A stretch of DNA of 64,000 nucleotides from Physcomitrium patens (Eukaryota; Streptophyta; Bryopsida; Funariales; Funariaceae), in the NCBI RefSeq assembly GCF_000002425.4, contig NC_037275.1, forward strand, positions 10,278,533 to 10,342,532, read 5' to 3'. Positions 1-12,600 of the stretch are shown in pieces. Positions within the stretch are counted from its first letter, which is position 1. The number at the start of each line of letters is the position of its first letter. The position numbers were made by a program, and so were the translations under genes. A model generated the notes under the pieces. That model did not search any database, was not told the origin of the DNA, and was given only the letters and a program-made list of their open reading frames with translations.

Positions 1-1740
1 CGAAGGCGAGAGTCTTTGGTCCGAAAGCATCTGAGGTTGTCGTCGTGAGTGCTAAACTGGTTTTGTGCGTTTTATTATCAGGGTGCGAAGCTAATTCCTG
101 GTTGATTCGTCAAGATGGTGAGGGATAAAAAGCATCATGTCGTAGTTGAGGTAACAGTCGAGGCTACACGAACCGAAATGGAGAACGCCTGTTGTGACGA
201 GGCTGTTATTCAAATGTTGTTCAGTAGCAATGCTTTTGTAGAGTATATTGGTGAGGTATAATCCTGTTTTCATCATTTTATCTACATTTGTGTTTACTCT
301 AAAAGTTCGAAGTGTAAGTAGAGTCAAGATCATCTCTGTAAGACTGGTTTCACACCAGAATTGATGTGGTGGTGAAAACCAATCTTTATTTGTTTTTATT
401 AGTAAGGCGGAAGCAGTTAAGTGTAGACACCCTCGCTATTTTTTTCCCCATAACAGAAGAGTTTCAGTTGTGTGATGGGTAGCTGCATTGTCAATAGAAG
501 TTCAAATTTAAGTGGAAGCTGCTGCTGAGAACTAACACGGTGAAAGGTTGCCTGCTCCCTTCGTTCAGTGCAGTATTTACCCTCTATACTGTTAAATTTG
601 CCCCTCGTGGCGTTGCTTCTTGTGGCAGTTGTCAATGCCTGGAATGGACATTAGTGGTGGTAATCTACCAATATATGTAGGGCAATTCCAAGCAAAATTG
701 AAGGTGGTCACCTCCTCCTTGTTTGAAAGCTTCGTCTTGCTAATCAACTTGTTGTGTAGTGCCTATTTGACACTAGTTTGTGATTGTTCTCTGGTTTGAC
801 AATCACAATCTTCTACACCTATGTCAGTGGGGACAAGCTGAAATTTGTTGAGTCGGCCACAGGAGAGAGGGAAAGACTGAAGGACTCTGGTAGGTTCAAG
901 AGCTGGTTTCAAGTTCTCTTTCGTTTTGTTGCTGTTGGCGTCTGATATCTGTCTTCCTGTTGGCGCTTGTTCGATTCTACAAAATCAGGATGTGAGTTGG
1001 AGATGTGGTAAATAGGTAGGCGGTATGTTTTGCTCTAAAGCTGGGCCTGGTGCAGGTTTTGGAGTACCAATGCTGCAGACAATTGGATACGTGTATGGGA
1101 GGCAGGATGCGAAAGAGCTTGGGAAGAGCGTTTACTCTCTGGGAGTGCCATTCGCGGCAGAGTGGTTTCGTAGCAAAGCCCATTCTATCGAAATCCATGT
1201 CACCGATGACTCAGGTTTTACTTTACAAATATAGTTTTGGCCGAAGACCATGTGCATTGAAAGAGAGATTAGCTTAGAGAACTCACATGATTGGTTACTA
1301 ACGGGGATCTTGATGTCGTTATTGTTATTTTGAAAGTTCCATGTTTAAAGAAGGTTTTGGTGACTCGTGTTGAAATGGGCTTGGATTGGTTTCTTCGCCA
1401 TAAATTCTGGGACAGTATACACCTCATTAAGCTATTTTGTTTGAAGCACGTTGAAGAAGCAAATGCAGTTTTTGTTCTATGATCAGCGCGAGTGTTTCGC
1501 CCCCACTTCAATTCCACTTAGAAGTGATGCGGTTCGCGTGCAGGTGCTATTCAGTCAATGCAGCTGAAAGAGTACATAGAAAACAAATCGAGGGTGCTCA
1601 GATGGAGCAGGAAGTCGAGGCGTTCCTCGAGTCCAACACAGATGCTGTTGTTAAGAATGCGTGCGAACTTAATGTTGAGATTTAGATGGGCAGAGTAGCT
1701 TTTCGAGTACTTCCAGAAGCCATTGCAGTGGACAGCCATA
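1..1740 (+). pseudogene. Unprocessed pseudogene copy of the DnaJ-X gene at 44,960-48,523
   Basis: A degenerate duplicate of the intact DnaJ-X gene 45 kb to the right, in the same orientation. Matching blocks run in order: the 5' leader and start region (about 90-185), exon 4 (about 198-260), exon 5 (about 617-705), part of exon 6 (about 808-890), exon 7 (about 1,047-1,212) and exon 8 (about 1,530-1,685). Intron sequence between them is also recognisable, so this is a DNA-level duplication and not a retrocopy. Exons 2 and 3, which carry the HPD motif, are missing, and so are the last three exons. The 5'-leader intron is much shorter than in the parent. Frames are broken throughout and no product is expected. 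The left end may lie outside the window. Confidence 0.85.
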
Positions 1741-2432
1741 TAGTTTAAAATTCGTTATAAGTTCTTCCCCTAAGTTTCTGGATGCGAGACGGCTGCAAGT
1801 GCCTTGGCAAATGCCTTGAGCTCCTCGAGTGCCTCGGCAAATATTTTCTTTTCACAAATGTTTTCTGTTTACAAACGTTTTCTGTTACCATGTATACATG
1901 TAAAGCATGAAATTTATAATCCATTCATACATGTAAAGCATTTAAAATAAAACATAAATCAACCATCTTTGAGCTTGAATAACTCTTTCTTCTGAAAGAA
2001 CATCACAGTAGTGCAGATTTCGATTCCTTTCTTAAGTATTTCAACTATGTCTCTCATACTGTGCACAAAAAAAACACACACTGATACTCATGCCACGCCA
2101 GTATCCATTTCATTTCATCACCGAAACTTTCCATTCAAGATATGATAGCAAATTCTACTGCAAAGGCCTATCTCTACTGCGTAAACAGCTACTGCTGCGT
2201 CAAACTAAGTATAAACCTCCGAGAGTGAGCTCATTTCATACAAGATATTCCTGCAATTAGGACCAAAATTTAATACAACAAGGGCAAGATAGCAGTATTG
2301 TAATCTTGTCTGAGTAATAACCAGTTTTAAAAAGAATGAAAATCCTATCACTCTCTTTTTCTTGCCTTCGTCAATGATAATCTGTGTAAGAGTGATAATA
2401 AAATATACATAAAGAGTCGGGAAAACAATGAT
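1741..2432. other. Intergenic, no gene seen
   Basis: Moderately AT-rich sequence between the DnaJ-X pseudogene and the 3' end of the twin-CX9C gene. Its right part is probably 3'UTR of that gene. I see no coding signal, RNA gene or long repeat. Confidence 0.5.
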
Positions 2433-3601
2433 CTAGTCTTGAAGATGGCCGAACTCTTCCTTCCAACGCTGCGACGCCTCTTCAGGGGTTCGGAATTTCC
2501 AAATGTGAGGTTTTTGTTTCCCTCTTTCTTCCAGTATAACCTGTAAGAAAATTAGTCGCTTAGACTCATTTACAGCATCATGTAGGACAGATTTGGAGGG
2601 AAGTCTAGAATTATGAATCCAGTGATGGAATCTTGCCCCAATGCCCGCACAGGAAAATTTCAACAAAATGAACCCTAAGCTCTAATGCGTAATTCTTGGT
2701 TTAGGTGGTTTGGTTCGTTACTAAAGACCTTATACAATTCCATCAGATTCATACCTTGATCTCATCAGCCCGCTTAGTTTTGAGAGAGATGCAGTCGAAT
2801 AGTTCGGACCATTTTCTGCGACAATTATCAAACGTACCCTCCCGATAATACTCCGTCATCTGGTACACAGGAGCTGCGCAACAGTCTCACGATTGTCAGA
2901 ATGGAGGAAGAGCCGAAAATCAAAGAATAGATCTGAATCGGCAGCCAAGCATACGGTCACGATTCAACAAATAACGATACAGCTATTACACAGCAACCTT
3001 CCCATAACGTGTTCACAGATCCCTAAATTCTAGCCTTTTCCGCTGCTAATGTGTCTAACTTCACACAAGGGCTGAGATGAGATAGTGTGACCAAGTAAGG
3101 GACAGTGGGATGATACCGAGAAAGTCCTATATCATAAACGGGAAACCATCCATACACAAGCACTGTGAATTCTTACGACATAACTCCTCACAGCAAGTAT
3201 ACAATTAGCAGGTGTACATAACGTGCATCTAGCTGTGGCATTTGAATGAAAGGCAGAGAAAAACACGAATGTTTCCGGCAACGGACCCGACCGAACCGCT
3301 AAATCTTATTGCAACCTAATCGGCGAGGTTGAGTATCAAGAGAAAGAGACTCACAGTAACAGAACCAGAGAGAATCCAACTTGGACGTGCAGGAAACACG
3401 AGCAGGCTTGGACTCCTCATGCTGCTCCTGCTGTTGCTGCAATGGCAGCCCTGCTGACTGCATCATAGCCAGCAAATTCCTCGACAACCCAGCTGCGAAA
3501 ATGCAACTATCGCTCTTCCCAAACCCTAAAACTGAAAATGCTCGCCTCATTTGTGTGAATACAAATTCGGCATTCCTTCTATGGCATCCAGACCCACCCA
3601 C
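2433..3601 (-). CDS. Twin-CX9C small protein, DUF3128 / Emi1-like
   Basis: Three-exon gene on the minus strand: exon 1 3601-3355, exon 2 2873-2755, exon 3 2540-2433 (TAG at 2433-2435). All junctions are GT/AG and phases agree. The product is 157 aa from the Met at 3601, or 140 aa from the Met at 3550; the second may be the true start. The core shows two CX9C motifs, CTSKLDSLWFC and CRRKWSELFDC, separated by a helical hinge (SPVYQMTEYYREGTFDN). A conserved C-terminus with KPHIWKFRTPEEA and WKEEFGHL follows. This is the layout of the DUF3128 family (yeast Emi1-like); twin-CX9C proteins are usually oxidised in the mitochondrial intermembrane space. The poly-Gln tract in exon 1 (QQQQEQ) is not part of the conserved fold. 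The exact role is unknown. The family call rests on remembered family sequence plus the cysteine spacing seen here. Confidence 0.85.
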
Positions 3602-3639
3602 GAAGATGCTGGTTTACATCCAACTCTTTTCATCCCGAA

Positions 3640-4740
3640 TTTGAACATTACATTATTAAATACAAAAACAAATATGGAAATCAATGTAATTCTTTGTTCT
3701 TACTTTCTTGTGAAGCAATCAATAATTTCTATTTGATTTTATTTATATTTTTAATTTCAAATATCTAAGTATCATATAATGAATGACCATAAACAAGAAA
3801 ACTACATTCAAACTTCCATCCTTTACTACTACTTTATATAATCTATTTTATTTTTTAATCTTGCATCTTTGAGATTTTATACATAAAACAAAGAATTTAG
3901 AAATAATAAATTATTAAAGAGCCAAATCCAAGATACATATATATATGATTTAAAAATGATGATTATATATTTTTAATTTTTAATATAAGCTTAATATTAA
4001 TATTTAAAATATTATATAAATATATTAACAAATTCTAAAGTTTAACATTATTGTTGGCTTTGAGATGGCATCTTTGTTTGATCATTTAATAAATTGTTAA
4101 GATAATATATCACAAGTTAAATATGTATATTTTTAAAACTAAAAATAATAGATTTTAACATCTTTAAATAAATATTTTAGTAAAAAGAAGATGTATAAAA
4201 TTAATTTCTTAAACCTTAAAGAACAATTTTTTAAACTTTGAAGTAATACAAATTGAGGAAATCAATGTTTTTTTTATTTATACAATTTTTTCTTTAATTC
4301 TTATTCAACATGTGATTCAAATGTATTCTTTAGACATAGATTTCTTTTTGGTCATTTTGCCCTATTGTAATACAATCAATACTTTATTTTTTTAATTTTA
4401 TTTTTAATTTTAAATATTAATTTAAATAAATGATATTTCTATCTAATGTTATTAAGAAACACTACTTTAAAATATATTATTTCCAAAGATTTACTAGAAG
4501 TATCTTATAAAATTCAAGTGCATAATTTTTTTACTATTTTCACCTTATTTAAGAAGTCAAATATATCTTAATATTAACACATGAGTTTATTTAGTTTGCA
4601 AATCATAATTAAAATATATTATTATGGAATAGTTGAATTGACAATAATATCAATACTTTCAACTAGCCATGAGTTCAAATGTAGAAGGATCTTTCCTGAT
4701 TAAGCTCAATCTATGATTTGTTACACTATTTAGATAATTA
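3640..4740. other. AT-rich spacer, nothing recognised
   Basis: Very AT-rich DNA upstream of the twin-CX9C gene. It has many short poly-A and poly-T runs and no coding or RNA feature that I can support. Confidence 0.5.
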
Positions 4741-6480
4741 TATGTCCAAGGTATTATTGGATTTTGGAGTTACATGTTTGAAGGCATGTTATCAAGCTAC
4801 TACAACATCATAGCTTCATACTAGACATGCTAGGAAGAAAATTGTGCTTGAATCACATACTATCTTTTTTGTAACAAATTTGTAGTCAAAATAGTGGTTG
4901 TTCTCCATTCTTTAATATCCAATATTTATGAAAGTCATTGACATTGAATGCTTAATTTTGCTAAAAATAACTCCAGATTTTGTAAGCGCAAAGAAGCCCC
5001 CAAATGTGCATATAGAATTAAAAAGAGGCATCCAAAGGATCTTCATCACTAACTTAGTTTGCCTTCAAATACCACTTGAGTACATTCATTTTTGCAAAAG
5101 TTGAAACTTTAGTAATAATATTGCAAAAGAAAGAAACATTTAGTATGTAACAAATCCACAACTTATTAAAATCTATCTTTTTTGTTATTTCCTTGACCTA
5201 ATTCTATATACTTAGTCAAGCCATTGGCATGGCACGCATAGATTGCTAGTCAAAACTTGTAAGTATTATTTGATATTTGCATGTGTCTCATCTACCTTTG
5301 AAGTTATTGCATTGCCAAAATGTATGTCACAGTTTCACCAAGCACATACAAAGTCTTATTTCAACTAAATACATTTTTGTTTGATATAGACCACTACACA
5401 ATACCCTGCAAATTATATTTGGAGTTATTGTCAATTGTTGTAGAATACTTCTTTGGTCTTTGATTGCACCATACTAATCCAACATTTTAAAAAAGCATGC
5501 CATACTTTGTTGGTGGTAAAATGGCTTTGATTGTTGCTTAAAACATTCTTTTTGATGTGCCACATGCAAAGAAGCAGCGGAGCATTTGAAAATATGACAA
5601 CAAAAGCAAGTATCAAGGCCAATTCACAATTCTAGATGTCTCTACATACAAGATTGCAATTTGATGCATAACTCACTTGTAATCCTCTTATTTTTTAACT
5701 ACACAAATACAAACCATGAGGAAGAAGTAGTGTTACAAGTTGTCATGCCAATTACATAGACCGGTGGCATTTTGAACTTGTTGGTATTATGTATAGTCAA
5801 TCAATAATACCACATTATTCTTTTTGATCACCTCAATTGATAATTTTTTTACAAAAAAAAAGATGAGTGATTCAACCAATTTTGTCATATTTTAGTGATG
5901 TATGTATTTGTCACATTCCAACTCTTCAAGAACGGCTTGAATTTGTATCTTGCCATTCAAAATTTGTTGCTTAATTTTTGCATCCATTTTATATATAATT
6001 CAAGTAGTTGCTACAATGCTTATATTTTGTTTTGGAAAGGTTGTCAAGATCTCAACTAGTCAAATTTCTAATGCCAACATTTGTCAAACTTGTTCTAGCT
6101 TCTTTGCAACATGTTAGCAACATATGAAATGTCCAAACATCACCTACAAAGCATTGTGGTTGTGATTTCTATTTCTTACTACTAGTTACTATAAATTGAG
6201 AGTTTTTTGTTGCAAATGAATTGAAAAGGACAATGAATTAAATGACTATTTATATATCATAGGCACATGTTTTTTGTCAAATTAAGGCAATTTTGATAGT
6301 GCCAATATTTATCATAGGCTTCATGACTTCCAAATTGATTTGCAACAAGAAGATGAAGTAGCATTGTTATTGTTAGAAAGAGAATACCATTGGCAAAGTG
6401 CTACCTTCAAAAGTACAAACAAGAAGTTGTAGAAGAGCAAGCAGTGCAAGAAGCTCACCATAACAAGTATCAACATGTAC
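4740..6480 (-). mobile_element. MULE (Mutator-like) transposase relic
   Basis: A decayed DNA transposon read on the minus strand. The clearest block is at 5622-5431: ELALILAFVVIFSN followed by LLLCMWHIKKNVLSNNQSHF. This matches the MULE/FAR1 transposase signature (VTDRELAL...FP...LLCxWHIxKNV). About 150 bp upstream on the same strand (5880-5690) is TNKFKMPPVYVIGMTTCN, the strand expected just before it in MULE transposases (DCTYkTNkykmPLl.ivG). Stops and frameshifts interrupt both blocks. The catalytic D/E residues, zinc finger and terminal inverted repeats could not be identified, so the outer limits are guesses. Surrounding sequence is as AT-rich as the rest of the spacer, which suggests an old insertion. 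Confidence 0.7.
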
Positions 6481-7258
6481 TTGATTCAAATAAAATTAGT
6501 TAACTAAATCAAGTAAGAATATTAAATTGATATTTGCTATCCAACTTTCAAAAATTATGCAAGTAGTTACTTGCCATTAAGATTGTTGGATTAAATAAAA
6601 AGAATCTTAAATTTTAAGAATAATATATACTTTAATTGGAATACTTACTAAATTATCTACAAAAATACTTTTTTAAATAAATTATAATCTCTACCATACA
6701 CTAACAATATGTGGCATAAGGTAGATGAGAATTACATATTCAATACTACAAACTAAATGTCAAAAGGTGACATCATCAAGTAATTTAGCACAATATGGTA
6801 AGCAATGTGGCACGTAAGAAAGATAGTATAATCATATATGATTCACAATTACATTTAAAAAACCTAGATTAAAATAAAGTAGTGGGCAACTTTAATAACT
6901 CTAATAGCTTCTCAAATAAGGTGCAAGTAGTGAAAAAATAGTTACATAAAATACATGAAGTTCTTCCAATAAATCTTTAGAAATAATATATTTTGGAATG
7001 ATACTAGTAAAAACATGAGGTGGAAGTATCATTTTTATAATTTAAAATTTTATTTAATAAAATATATCTTTTATATCAAATAAAAGTATTATAATTTATT
7101 TAATTAAAGTTTAATAATTTTTTTTAATACAATACATATTGTCAAGAATCAATTTTATTTACAAAAATTAAAATCTTTTAGTAATTCTTGTATTTTTAAA
7201 ATATCACTAATGCTTATCATATAAAAAATAAATATTTTTTTATAAAATATAAATCACA

Positions 7259-7298
<40 letters not shown>

Positions 7299-8955
7299 TA
7301 TTCTATTTCTTTATAATAAGCTAAACAATCAAATTATGTTCTATTACATATTTTTTTGTTGATTAAATTTAAATACTACTTACAATTTATTGATTATTAC
7401 AGTAAAAAAAAATCTAAAAATTGAAAAATATATATTAAATTAAAAACATATAAAATAATATTTAAAAGTTTATATAAATATTTGTTAAATTTATGATTTA
7501 TTTTATATTTCTTAAAGTATATTATATTTTTATTAAATTTTAATAATAATAGATATATTTTGATAATTTTTAATTTTAATTATTTTAATATATTTATTAA
7601 AATATTAATAAATATAAATTTTGAAGGTGTGTATTTTTCTAAATAATTTAGTAGCTGAATATATTTATGTTTCTCTACACCAACTTAAAAAGAATACACC
7701 ATCCAAATTATAAGATGAATTTAAATACCGTTAGAACCAATTCATAATTTAGAAGAAAAAAAAATTCAAGGAATATATTATTTATAAAAAATTGCTAATA
7801 AATTTATTTAATATTTATGTGTAGATATTATCTTGTTTTTTCATTATTGATCTTCAGAGTTTTATGTACCAATAAGTTGATTTCTTCTTACCTTTTATTC
7901 TTCTAAGTTGTCACTCTGTCAAACATAAGGCTACTTCTAAACATTAAAAGAAGAATTTCTTTTTTCTTGTATCTTTAGTGTTGTTGCTCACAAATCTTTT
8001 GAAAAAGATCAATCTATCTTTGCTTAATTTCTAATCAATATTTGTCTTCAACTAGCATAATTTAATATCAATAGCTCCATTGAAATATTTTTATTTTTAT
8101 TATAACCTAAAATTTTAATTTAATACAAATTCAATGCATTTAATTATATATATTTGTTACCTTTCATCTCCTTATATTTTTAATTCAAGAATCAAATATA
8201 ATCTATTTTAAATCTTTAGGTTCAATATAAATATGATTCTTATTTGTATTAATCATAGAAATACTATTTCAATCAAATCTTCAACTAGAATCAAATCTCT
8301 TTACTTAACTGTATGAATCTCTAAGAAATCTAATGTAATAAAAACTTGTCTCATGTACCCAAGAAAAAAAAAATACACTCAGAAATTTTATCTTTCACAA
8401 AATATTAAAACGTGAATATTTTAAAATATTATATTTCACAAAAAGAATTTTTGCCTTGCAATGCACTCAATAATTTCCTTCTTCTTTGCTAATGATTTTT
8501 ACGTTTTTATATTTCTTTATATATATTCTTTAGGTTTCTAAGTACTTTTTTCTTAAATCCTATTTAGTTGTTGATATCCACCTCATGTTAGTATTAATAC
8601 CAATTCAACTAAGTAGATTCAAATCTATTGGTTGTTTTAACTCATTTAAGTTAAATCTTTCAAAATTCTCTTAGTTGGAAAAATTATCATGTTAACATTT
8701 GACATTAAAATGCCATGCTAGTATAATATTTTTATCTTTGAAAATAAATAAATAAATAAAATATATTTGTAAATGGATGAAAATTATTATAGACTCAAAA
8801 ACTTAACAATAAAAAATTGCTATTCTATGCATTTGCTACGAATACTTTTTGAATAACTAAATGAAGGTAAGATCTGTACAGAAATAGATTCATAAGAAAC
8901 ATACATTGTGGTATATATTTTTTAAATGCATAAATAAAGAGGAATGTTATTTAGG
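6480..8955. other. AT-rich spacer with (TA)n microsatellite
   Basis: About 2.5 kb of extreme AT richness without supported genes. A perfect (AT)n run lies at about 7263-7296. The stretch ends abruptly at about 8,960, where base composition switches to GC-rich sequence. Confidence 0.5.
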
Positions 8956-8959
8956 GGAA

Positions 8960-9175
8960 TGTTAAAGTGACCCAGGTTTTTGTTAAATTGACCCACGCTC
9001 CCCGTTCCCCACGTTCCCAGCCCCTCGTCCTCTGTCCCCACCTCCCCCCGTCTAAGGGCCTCTCGCGGGGCAGCCACAGAGCCTCGGAGTCCCGCTCATG
9101 GGACCCCGCAAGGCCACTATCACACCGTGTGATAGTATGGGGTATGCCTCTTGTCGCAAACTGCCGCGAACTGTG
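8960..9175. other. Short GC-rich segment with a perfect hairpin
   Basis: A roughly 200-bp C-rich segment sits between the AT-rich spacer and the LRR pseudogene. It contains a perfect inverted repeat at 9116-9136 with arms ACTATCACA and TGTGATAGT around a CCG loop. LRR similarity on the minus strand fades at about 9,180, so this marks the 3' breakpoint of that gene copy. I do not recognise the segment. Confidence 0.5.
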
Positions 9176-9336
9176 AGTTCAATTGAGCTAGTGTGCTTCT
9201 GAATTCTGTCAAATTTCTAAGCGTCTGGGGAATCGCGCCAGTGATGTGGTTGTTCGTCATGTTCAGCGTCACCAAGCTGACGATGTCCCCGAGTGCCGTT
9301 AGAATCTCCCATGTCAACTCATCGCTACTGACCCTA

Positions 9337-9440
9337 TTCCTTGAGAAATCATGAGCTTCGGTGAGTCCGGAAGTTGCCCACTGACTCTTTTCCTGGAGAA
9401 AACATGAGCTTCAGTGAGCCCGAAAGTTGCCCACTGAGCT
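9337..9440. repeat. About 50-bp tandem duplication inside the LRR pseudogene
   Basis: Two adjacent similar copies, about 9337-9386 and 9388-9438, share the core ATGAGCTTC(A/G)GTGAG and AGTTGCCCACTGA. The unit is shorter than a standard 72-bp LRR unit, so it looks like a local slippage duplication and not an added repeat. Confidence 0.7.
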
Positions 9441-9614
9441 TATTGAAGGCGACATCGAGAACCTCGAGCTTGGTGCAGTTTTTCAGGGACGTCGGAATGG
9501 AGCCATTGATCCCGACGTTAGGAAAATTCATTGTGCCAAGGTTTTTCAACTGGCCGAAGGATTCTGGGATAGTTCTTGAAAAATCATTCCCGCCCAGATC
9601 CAACTTCTTCAGGG

Positions 9615-12600
9615 TGTTGAGAATGTTTAGAATGACACAAGAGTAATAGTAAGTCACACACACACGAGTAGTAGTAAGTCATACACACACAAGGGTTTCT
9701 AAGGAGAGAGAGCTTCACACACACACAAAAGTCTATTGATCTGGTTGTGTCTCGTACATAAGAAGAGAGAAGATAAGAGGATGAACAGTACTTCTCTACT
9801 AGACTCTAAATACTGTAGCTACAGTAATTACTATAGTCTACAGTAAACATTATAGAGAGCGTCAGTTACAATTAATGATCTCAACACTCCTCCTCGCTCA
9901 TCATAATATTTACATAATATAAAATTTATATAGATTTATGATCTATACTTTTCTGTGATCTTGTAAGATCAAGAATTGTTGCCTCATTAAAACCTTATCT
10001 AGGAAAACCTTATTTTATTTAAGGACAAAACCATAGATGAAGGAAAAAGAGTACAACATGATTTTTTTTAATTATTTAAAGAGCTTATTAAATTTCTTAT
10101 TCAAGAAAAGCAAGTCGCTTCATACCAATGCCATAAGTAAGTCGACGATGATTGCTTAATGGGAGAGCTTTGGTGAAGAGATCAGCAAGGTTATTTGTAG
10201 ATTCAATTTTCTTAATTATAAGTACTTGATCAGTAATCAAGTCATGAGTATAACTAAAATACTTTGGATCAATATGCTTTGTCCTATCGCCTTTAATGAA
10301 ACCAACTTGCATCTGTGCAATACAAGTACTATTATCTTCATGCAAGATAGTTGGAGAATCATCATATGAAAATCCACAGGTTGTTTGAATGAATTTATCA
10401 ATTGTTCACAACCAAATACATTCTCGAGATGCTTCATGTAAGGCAATAATTTCTGCCTGGTTGGATGAAGTTGCAGCTATTGTTTGTTTCACTGATTTCC
10501 ATGATATTGCGGCTCCATGTCTTAAAAATACATATCCTGTTTGAGATTTAGCTGTTGCAATATCAGATTTATATCATGCATCACAATATCCAACCAATTT
10601 TGGATCTGCAGATTTTGTGTAATATAAGCCCAAGTCTTTAGTACCTTTTAAATAATATAATAAATGTTTGATGCCATTCCAATGTTGTAGTATTGGACGT
10701 GCACTATGTCTTGCAAGAACACTAACTGCAAATGCAATATCTGGTCTTATAGATGTAGCTAAATACAAAAGTGCTCCAACTGCTGTGAGGTATGGATAGT
10801 GGTCTCCCAATATTTCCTCCTCCTCCTCGCATGGACGGTATGAATCATGACCATTATGACCACGTTCAACCATTGGTGTGGACAATGGATAAGCATCATT
10901 CATTTTAAATCTTTGCAAAATTCGTCTAATATACGTTAGTTGGTAGAGAAAAATGCTACCATCTGTAAGATGCATAATCTGAAGAGCAATGCAGAAAGTT
11001 ATTTTTCCTAGCATTTTCATCTCAAATTCACGTATAAGTAAGTTTGTAGCTGTAACACATGCAGATGTAGTGCCCACTAAGTTAAGATCATCAACATATA
11101 CATCGATGATCACAAAACCAGTTTTATCTCGTTTGATAAACAAACAAGGTATTAATGGATCACTTATAAAATTATTTTTAATTAAATAATCTCGAAGATG
11201 TTGATACCACATTCATCCGGATTATTTTAAGCCATACAAGGCGTTACATAATTTAATACCATGATATTTTCCTAGAGCGGGTTGATTTGGAATTCCTGTT
11301 TCTAAGCCAGGTGGAACTTTCATATAAATATTTGTATCAAGAGAACCATATAGATATGCAGTAACTACATCCATCAAATGCATCTCAAGGGTGGCATGAA
11401 CTGTCATTCCAATAATATATCGAAATGTAATTGAATCCATGACTGGAGAATATGTGGATTCATAATCAATGCCAAATCGTTGAGAAAATCCTTGAGTAAC
11501 AAGACGAGTTTTATAGCATGTTATTTGGCCTTGAGCATCTCGCTTGCATATTAATACCATTTTATATCCCACAGGGCGAGATGTAAGAGTGTCTACAATT
11601 GGACCAAAGACTTTTCTCTTACGTAGAGAGGCATACTCTTCCTCAATAGCAGTTTTTCATTTTGACCAATTAGAGCGATGCATTGTCTCTTCAATGGTTT
11701 GAGGTTCAGGATCGTCTTCCTCGTAAGAAAGGGCTTCTATAATCATATATGCAAATGATTCATCTACCATAATGGATGGTCTATCCCAAATATCATCTGT
11801 AGCACAATACAAAATAGATAATTCTTTACTCAACTTGTTCTTATTCCTTCCACTTCCAAGATTGTTTTTCATAGGAATTGAAGGTACATTATGCATGGAT
11901 ATATCATCATGAATTGGTAGTCTTGCAAGATGAGTGGCAATTTCTTGAGAAATAATACCAAGATTAGTCAATTTTATAGCTTTCTTCTTATGTGATTGCT
12001 TAACTGATCCACGAGTTCTTTTAGTTGTTGTTGTTATAATTTGAGGTATTGTAGTCAATGGCATTGCAATCTGAGCAAGTGCATTTTGAGCCTCATTAAT
12101 AGGAACTCTTGTAATTCTAGGTGCATCATTGAAGCCATCAAGTGTTTCATTCGTGATTCGTTTTAAATGCAAAATCTTAGCAACTTCAGTTTCTGCCAAA
12201 GATGTCCTAGGATCAGGATTCATTGTAAATGTTTCTGGTGCTTCAAATATGAGTACTTTATTTCTTTGTTGATTGGATACTCTTCCTTGAAGAGATGGGA
12301 ATACAGTTTCTTCAAAACGGCAATTTTACAAACGTGCACGTAATAATGTGCCAGTTGATGGATCAACAATACGAATAATGCTTGGTGAATCAAAACCAAC
12401 ATATATGTCTTCTTGTCGATGAGCTCCAATGGTACGCCATTGAGGTTTTGGTATTGGAATCCAAGTACGGCAACCAAATACTTGTAAGTGAGATACATTT
12501 GGAACATGACCCGAAATGAGCTCATGTGGTGAAATAGTTTCAAGAGAAGAAGGGCGGAGGCATATTAATGCTACAACATGTAAAACTGCATGACCCCACA

